Shown: positions 59,720 through 64,000 of the stretch, one piece after another
Position numbering within the stretch: position 1 is the stretch's first letter
Layout of the letters: each line of letters begins with the position of its first letter
Origin: Rhodocyclales bacterium
GTDB lineage: Bacteria > Pseudomonadota > Gammaproteobacteria > Burkholderiales > Rhodocyclaceae
NCBI GenBank assembly: GCA_003105015.1
Contig: PQAF01000034.1
Location: 79,717 to 143,716, forward strand
Direction: 5' to 3'
Length of the DNA stretch: 64,000 bases
Program-made: the position numbers and the translations under genes
The notes under the pieces: model-generated
What the model was told of the DNA's origin: nothing
Seen by the model: the letters and a program-made list of their open reading frames with translations, nothing else
Databases searched by the model: none

Positions 59720-60067
59720 ATGAATGCAGTCACCGAAATGTCGCCGCTCAACTTCACCGACAATGCCGCCAATAAGGTGCGTGAACTGATCGAGGAGGAG
59801 GGCAATGCGGAACTCAAGTTGCGCGTATTTGTTACGGGTGGCGGCTGCTCTGGTTTCCAGTACGGCTTCACCTTTGACGAGGTGCAAAACGAAGATGACA
59901 CCGTAATGCAGAAAAATGGCGTCACACTGCTGATTGATCCGATGAGCTATCAGTACCTCGTCGGAGCGGAAATCGATTACACCGAAAGTTTGGAGGGCGC
60001 CCAGTTCGTCATCAAGAATCCGAACGCCACTTCGACCTGCGGTTGCGGCTCATCTTTTAACGTGTAA
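59720..60067 (+). CDS. erpA: Iron-sulfur cluster insertion protein ErpA
   Basis: 115 residues, A-type carrier. Conserved cysteines are in [11 protein letters not shown] and the C-terminal STCGCGSSF. It delivers 4Fe-4S clusters to apoproteins, for example for isoprenoid synthesis. AGGAG precedes the ATG. Confidence 0.95.
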   Translation: MNAVTEMSPLNFTDNAANKVRELIEEEGNAELKLRVFVTGGGCSGFQYGFTFDEVQNEDDTVMQKNGVTLLIDPMSYQYLVGAEIDYTESLEGAQFVIKNPNATSTCGCGSSFNV

Positions 60068-60088
60068 GCCCTGAATTCCGACAAGCAT

Positions 60089-60110
60089 AGGGGAACTTCG
60101 GTTCCCCTTT
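60089..60110. terminator. Terminator between erpA and anmK
   Basis: AGGGGAAC (60089-60096) and GTTCCCCT (60101-60108) around a TTCG tetraloop, followed on plus by TT. It serves erpA; on minus it is just beyond the anmK stop and may also end that gene. Confidence 0.8.
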
Positions 60111-60115
60111 CGTAT

Positions 60116-61237
60116 TTAGGAAGGGTAGATTGCCCCGAGAATTCGAGCCCCCTTGGCTCCAGTGACTCCCGGTAAATTGCCCGGTAGCCCCAGCTTTGTC
60201 TGCCTTGCCATCCATGCAAAGGCCACGGCTTCTACCCAGTCAGCATCTATTCCAAGCGTATCGCTCGTGAATACCCGGCTGTTCGGCAGGTGTGCCGCCA
60301 GACGTTTCATCAAAGCCATATTGTGGACACCGCCCCCACAGACGGCGAGTTCATGTGGATTACCACACCAATGCTCAATGGCCGAGATTATGGATATTGA
60401 GGTCAGCTCGAGTAGCGTCGCTTGGACATCTTCAGGAGCTTCGCTGCCCTCTAGGCGAGACATCAGCCAGTCAAGACTGAATTGCTCACGGCCGCAACTC
60501 TTTGGCGGAGTACAGGCGAAGAACGGGTGCGCCAATAGTGCGTTGAGGAGTCGCGGAATGATGCAACCCTGAGATGCCCACTTGCCGCCCTCATCAAATG
60601 TTCGGCCGGTGTGTCGTTGTACCCAAGCATCGAGCAGCATATTGCCAGGGCCGGTGTCGAATCCCTTTGTGATTGAGCCTGGGCGAAGGTCGGTGACATT
60701 GGCAATGCCGCCTATGTTGAGGATGACGCGGTGTACATCGGGTGAGCGGAATACTGCCTCATGAAAGGCCGGCACCAAAGGCGCCCCTTGCCCGCCTGCA
60801 GCAATATCCCGACTGCGGAAATCGGCAATGACGCTGATGCCGGACAATTCTGCCAGCAAGGCTGGATTGCCCAGTTGCAAGGTATAACCGTCCTTGGGAC
60901 AGTGGCGAACGGTTTGGCCATGACAGCCGATTGCCACAACTGACTCCGCCATCACGCATGCTCCCTGAAGCAGGGCATCGATGGCCTGATGATAAAGATG
61001 GGCAATCTCAATGCCTAGCAAGGCGGCGTGATGCAACTCGTTATCGCCCAAGACCTGCAGGGCAAGCAGGCGCGCGGAGAGATGGCGTGAGTAAGGAAGG
61101 TAGTGTGCTGCAATCAGTTTGAGGGGATGGGTGCCAAAGTCCACCAACACAGCATCCACGCCATCCAGACTGGTGCCAGACATGAGGCCGACATATAAGC
61201 CGGCTTCGGCGTTTTTTCTGGGGGGGGGCGTGTTCAT
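60116..61237 (-). CDS. anmK: Anhydro-N-acetylmuramic acid kinase
   Basis: 373 residues from the ATG at 61237. ATP/sugar motif YVGLMSGTSLDGVDAVLVDF at the start, VAIGCHGQTVRH, ADFRSRDIAAGGQGAPL and NIGGIANVTDL follow. It recycles 1,6-anhydroMurNAc from peptidoglycan turnover. A C9 tract on the coding strand encodes TPPP at codons 3-6. The M23 peptidase gene lies upstream on the same strand. Confidence 0.94.
   Translation of the reverse strand: MNTPPPRKNAEAGLYVGLMSGTSLDGVDAVLVDFGTHPLKLIAAHYLPYSRHLSARLLALQVLGDNELHHAALLGIEIAHLYHQAIDALLQGACVMAESVVAIGCHGQTVRHCPKDGYTLQLGNPALLAELSGISVIADFRSRDIAAGGQGAPLVPAFHEAVFRSPDVHRVILNIGGIANVTDLRPGSITKGFDTGPGNMLLDAWVQRHTGRTFDEGGKWASQGCIIPRLLNALLAHPFFACTPPKSCGREQFSLDWLMSRLEGSEAPEDVQATLLELTSISIISAIEHWCGNPHELAVCGGGVHNMALMKRLAAHLPNSRVFTSDTLGIDADWVEAVAFAWMARQTKLGLPGNLPGVTGAKGARILGAIYPS
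61220..61228. repeat. Homopolymer G9 tract at the 5' end of anmK
   Basis: Nine consecutive G on plus (C on the coding strand), 10-18 bases inside the anmK start. Candidate slippage site. Confidence 0.75.
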
Positions 61238-61262
61238 CTCGCAGCAGATTGCGAGATGTTTG

Positions 61263-62591
61263 TTAATCAAGCAGCGCGAGATTCACGTCGCGTATCCGGT
61301 CGAGACGGTAAATCAACGGATCGACGTGCTGTTTGAATTCCGCCATTTGCTGTGGTGCCAGCGGCGGGGCGCTAGGCAGGGCGACAGCCAGCGGGTTTTG
61401 ATGGACATCGTTGATGCGAAACTCGTAATGCAAATGCGGCCCGGTAGCCCAGCCGGTTTTGCCGACATAACCGATGATATCGCCCTGACTTACCCGCGTT
61501 CCCTTGCGTATGCCGGCTGCGAAACCGTTAAGGTGACCGTAGTGCGTTGTAAAGCGCCCTTGGTGGCGTATGACTACAAGGTTGCCATAACCACCACGCT
61601 TTCCGGCAAAGTCCACGACCCCGTCTCCCGTTGCTCTGATCCGAGTACCAATTGGTGCGCCGTAGTCTACGCCTTTGTGCGCACGCCAAGTCTGGTGTAT
61701 CGGATGGAATCGTGCACGTGAAAAACCGGAAGTGACTCTGGAAAACTCAAGAGGCGAGCGGAGGAAAGCCTTCCGGATATTTTTGCCTTCTGCGGTGTAA
61801 TAGCCTTGACCGTCCTTGCTCTCGAACCAGACGGCTCGAAAGATTTTACCGTTGTTGATGAATTCGGTAGCAAGGATCCGGCCGGTGCGTGTCGGTTGGC
61901 CCTGATTGAAAAGGAGTTCGTAGACAACGCTGAACCGGTCGCCTTTGCGCAAGTCCCGATGGAAATCGATATCACCACCGAAAATATCCGCCATCTGCGT
62001 GGCAACGCCGTCGGGGAGTCCGATTTCGTCGGTCGCGGCAAAGAGCGAGGTTTGAATCTCGCCAGACTTCATCACAACCTGAGACGTGAGCGCATGGGCC
62101 TGTTGGGTGACGTGCAACCTGCCATCGCGCTTTTCAATAACCAAAGCCTTGTCCAGGGGACCATTCAGGGGGAATGTTAAAGCGAGTAGCTCACCCGATT
62201 CGCTTGTACGGGCGGTGACAATCTTGCCCGGACGCAACTGGCTGAAAATGGCTTGAGTGTCGTGTTGTTGGCGCAGGAATGTAAATGCATGCTCGTCCTG
62301 CATGCCCAGACGGGCCAGCAGCGCGGCAACGGTATCGCCGCGCTGAACGCGTTCCTCGCGCACGAATGAGCCGCTTTCGGCGGTCCGGGAAGAATCAATT
62401 GCTAGAGGAATCTCTTCAACGACGGTGCGCTGATAATCTCGAATCTCAGCGCTGTCGGGGGCAGTACCGAACGCCGCCACCATGCTGAACAGGGACACGC
62501 CTGCCACCATGGCGCCGACCCAGAAATGATGAGGGCGGCTTTCGCGAATGGCTTGGAGTTGCGCTAAAATTTGCGTCTTTTCGTGGCTCAT
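61263..62591 (-). CDS. M23-family murein peptidase with N-terminal membrane anchor
   Basis: 442 residues. A transmembrane helix (about 22-45), an OapA/LysM-like segment (VQRGDTVAALLARLGMQDE), a linker domain, then peptidase M23 with zinc residues in HKGVDYGAPIG and HLHYEFRIND. Unlike EnvC above, the active site is intact. Divergent from tyrS; precedes anmK (26 bp), linking wall cleavage and recycling. Confidence 0.93.
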   Translation of the reverse strand: MSHEKTQILAQLQAIRESRPHHFWVGAMVAGVSLFSMVAAFGTAPDSAEIRDYQRTVVEEIPLAIDSSRTAESGSFVREERVQRGDTVAALLARLGMQDEHAFTFLRQQHDTQAIFSQLRPGKIVTARTSESGELLALTFPLNGPLDKALVIEKRDGRLHVTQQAHALTSQVVMKSGEIQTSLFAATDEIGLPDGVATQMADIFGGDIDFHRDLRKGDRFSVVYELLFNQGQPTRTGRILATEFINNGKIFRAVWFESKDGQGYYTAEGKNIRKAFLRSPLEFSRVTSGFSRARFHPIHQTWRAHKGVDYGAPIGTRIRATGDGVVDFAGKRGGYGNLVVIRHQGRFTTHYGHLNGFAAGIRKGTRVSQGDIIGYVGKTGWATGPHLHYEFRINDVHQNPLAVALPSAPPLAPQQMAEFKQHVDPLIYRLDRIRDVNLALLD

Positions 62592-62670
62592 GCAGGCGCA
62601 AGGGAGAAAACTTGGGCGAGTGTATCAAAAAATCCGCCCAAGCCCAAACCCACACACGGGGTAATCCATC

Positions 62671-63870
62671 ATGACCGAAGTCCAGAAAGCCCTTTCACTC
62701 ATCAAGCGCGGCGCTGACGAACTGCTGATCGAGGCCGATCTGGTCGACAAACTCAAATCCGGTCGGCCGCTGCGCGTCAAGGCCGGCTTTGACCCAACGG
62801 CGCCCGATCTACATCTCGGCCATACTGTTTTGATCAACAAGCTGAGGCATTTTCAGGAGCTTGGCCATCATGTGATGTTCCTGATCGGCGACTTTACCGG
62901 AATGATCGGTGATCCGACAGGACGCAATGCAACGCGCCCCCCGTTGTCACGGGAGCAGATCCTCGACAACGCCAAGACTTACCGGGAGCAAGTCTTCAAG
63001 ATACTCGATCCGGAAAAGACCGAGGTCTGCTTCAATTCAACTTGGTTCGAACCTATCGGCGCGGCCGGAATGATCAAGTTGGCGGCTCTGCATACCGTTG
63101 CCCGCATGCTGGAGCGGGATGATTTCGCCAAGCGTTACGCCAATAATCAGCCCATTGCCATCCACGAGTTCCTCTACCCGCTTTGCCAAGGATACGATTC
63201 CGTGGCGATGCGTGCCGATGTCGAGTTGGGGGGTACCGACCAGAAGTTCAACCTCCTTGTTGGCCGCGAGTTGCAGAAACACTACGGACAACCGCCGCAG
63301 TGCATTCTGACCATGCCTCTCCTTGAGGGACTGGATGGCGTCAACAAGATGTCAAAATCCTATGGTAACTATGTTGGCATCAATGAACCGCCGAGGGAGA
63401 TTTTCGGCAAGCTGATGTCGGTATCGGACGACCTCATGTGGCGCTACTATGAGTTGCTGTCTTTCCGCTCAAATGAGGAAATCGCCAGATTCAAGGACGA
63501 GATATCCGGCGGACGCAATCCGCGCGATGTGAAGGTTCAGCTTGCCCAGGAAATCGTAGAGCGCTTCCACTCGCGCCAGGCCGCCGAGGATGCCCTTGTG
63601 GATTTTGAGGCACGTTTCAGGCAGGGGGCGATTCCCGAAGATATCGAGAACGTGGGAGTCGTCTGCGAGGCTGGGGGCATGGGGATTGCACAGGTGCTCA
63701 AGCAGGCCGGCCTGACTGGCAGCACGTCGGAGGCCTTGCGTATGATCGAGCAGGGCGGCGTACGACTCGACGGCGAGAAAGTGAGTGATAGGGCATTGGT
63801 GCTGAAGCCCGGAACCACAGTTGTCCTTCAAGTCGGCAAGCGCAAATTTGCGCGAATTTCCCTCTCGTGA
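62671..63870 (+). CDS. tyrS: Tyrosyl-tRNA synthetase
   Basis: 399 residues, class I. HIGH-type motif [13 protein letters not shown] and KMSKSYGN are intact; an S4 RNA-binding domain ([19 protein letters not shown]) ends the protein. It charges tRNA-Tyr. The last gene before the rRNA-type promoter. Confidence 0.97.
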   Translation: MTEVQKALSLIKRGADELLIEADLVDKLKSGRPLRVKAGFDPTAPDLHLGHTVLINKLRHFQELGHHVMFLIGDFTGMIGDPTGRNATRPPLSREQILDNAKTYREQVFKILDPEKTEVCFNSTWFEPIGAAGMIKLAALHTVARMLERDDFAKRYANNQPIAIHEFLYPLCQGYDSVAMRADVELGGTDQKFNLLVGRELQKHYGQPPQCILTMPLLEGLDGVNKMSKSYGNYVGINEPPREIFGKLMSVSDDLMWRYYELLSFRSNEEIARFKDEISGGRNPRDVKVQLAQEIVERFHSRQAAEDALVDFEARFRQGAIPEDIENVGVVCEAGGMGIAQVLKQAGLTGSTSEALRMIEQGGVRLDGEKVSDRALVLKPGTTVVLQVGKRKFARISLS

Positions 63871-63924
63871 ACGGACCGTGCCTGGCGTTATTTGAAGAGC
63901 GCCGAAAATAATTCCGCAAAAGCC

Positions 63925-63989
63925 TTGACCCGTATTCTTCGAACTGTATAATGCGCGGCTCGCTGCTCTGCAGCATCGTTCTTTAACAA
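63925..63989 (+). promoter_or_regulatory. rRNA-operon-type promoter and boxA leader at the window edge
   Basis: TTGACC (63925-63930), 16-bp spacer, TATAAT (63947-63952) with a GC-rich discriminator (GCGCGGC) typical of stringently controlled rRNA promoters. Downstream GTTCTTTAACAA (63978-63989) matches boxA, used for antitermination. A 16S rRNA gene is expected to the right of the window. Confidence 0.75.
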
Positions 63990-64000
63990 CCTAAACAGCC

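Noticed and set aside
59475..59720. 81-codon minus frame with repeated AGKRSVNYWKP
   Set aside because: The repeat in the translation is only the 36-bp DNA duplication read backwards; no start signal.

Overview
The window is a gene-dense, GC-rich bacterial chromosome segment. It looks like a betaproteobacterium close to the Rhodocyclales. The reasons are gene content and order: pilB-pilC-pilD next to aspS; argB–HAD phosphatase–slmA; argC–DUF6776–bactofilin–erpA–anmK–M23 peptidase–tyrS; an MSHA-type pilus locus; and msrP/msrQ next to an ECF sigma factor. This is inferred from recognisable proteins; no 16S sequence lies in the window. No phage, IS element, CRISPR array or tRNA gene was seen.

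Layout. 1-3.8 kb: 3' end of ribD, a small membrane protein and a two-component system (LuxR-type regulator plus 7TM kinase). 3.8-8.4 kb (minus): gpmA-envC-ctpA-unknown-moeB. 8.4-11.5 kb: ArsR regulator, rhodanese, grxC, secB, SH3-domain protein, gpsA; then trmL on minus. 12-28.3 kb: a complete MSHA-type pilus locus (ATPase, platform protein, a string of pilin-like proteins, a large adhesin-like MshQ, the PilMNOP-like set, secretin, ExeA-like ATPase, TPR protein). 28.3-31 kb: comF, bioB, bioC and a 51-aa basic protein. 31-35 kb (minus): ECF sigma–anti-sigma–msrP–msrQ, a lipoprotein and cytochrome c4. 35-41 kb: engB, hemB with a structured leader, slmA/HAD/argB, hsp20 with a sigma-32-type promoter, a Cys-rich protein, nudB and a barnase/barstar pair. 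41-48 kb (minus): aspS, DUF502, FmdB-type zinc ribbon and pilD-pilC-pilB, a second type IV pilus assembly module. 48-55.9 kb: ypjD-like, ffh, lytic transglycosylase, proS, rppH, CBS protein, CNP1-like protein, coq7, OsmC. 55.9-56.5 kb: an AT-rich intergenic region with a strong small-RNA candidate. 56.5-64 kb: rplM-rpsI, argC, DUF6776, bactofilin, erpA, anmK, M23 peptidase, tyrS and, at the right edge, a promoter plus boxA typical of an rRNA operon leader.

Most notable unexplained signals. (1) A putative ~130-nt small RNA (about 56193-56324) with a long 5' hairpin, a hairpin loop carrying repeated CCUCC (anti-Shine-Dalgarno) motifs and a terminator. It is preceded by two near-identical operator-like sequences exactly 21 bp apart. 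(2) The 11-mer GACTGACTTTT occurs five times, always on the plus strand and in unrelated genes, which suggests a polar chromosomal motif (Chi- or KOPS-like). (3) A multibranch RNA structure lies in the hemB leader. (4) A 36-bp direct repeat begins inside the bactofilin 3' end. (5) A G9 tract lies in pilB, a possible slippage switch for pilus assembly.
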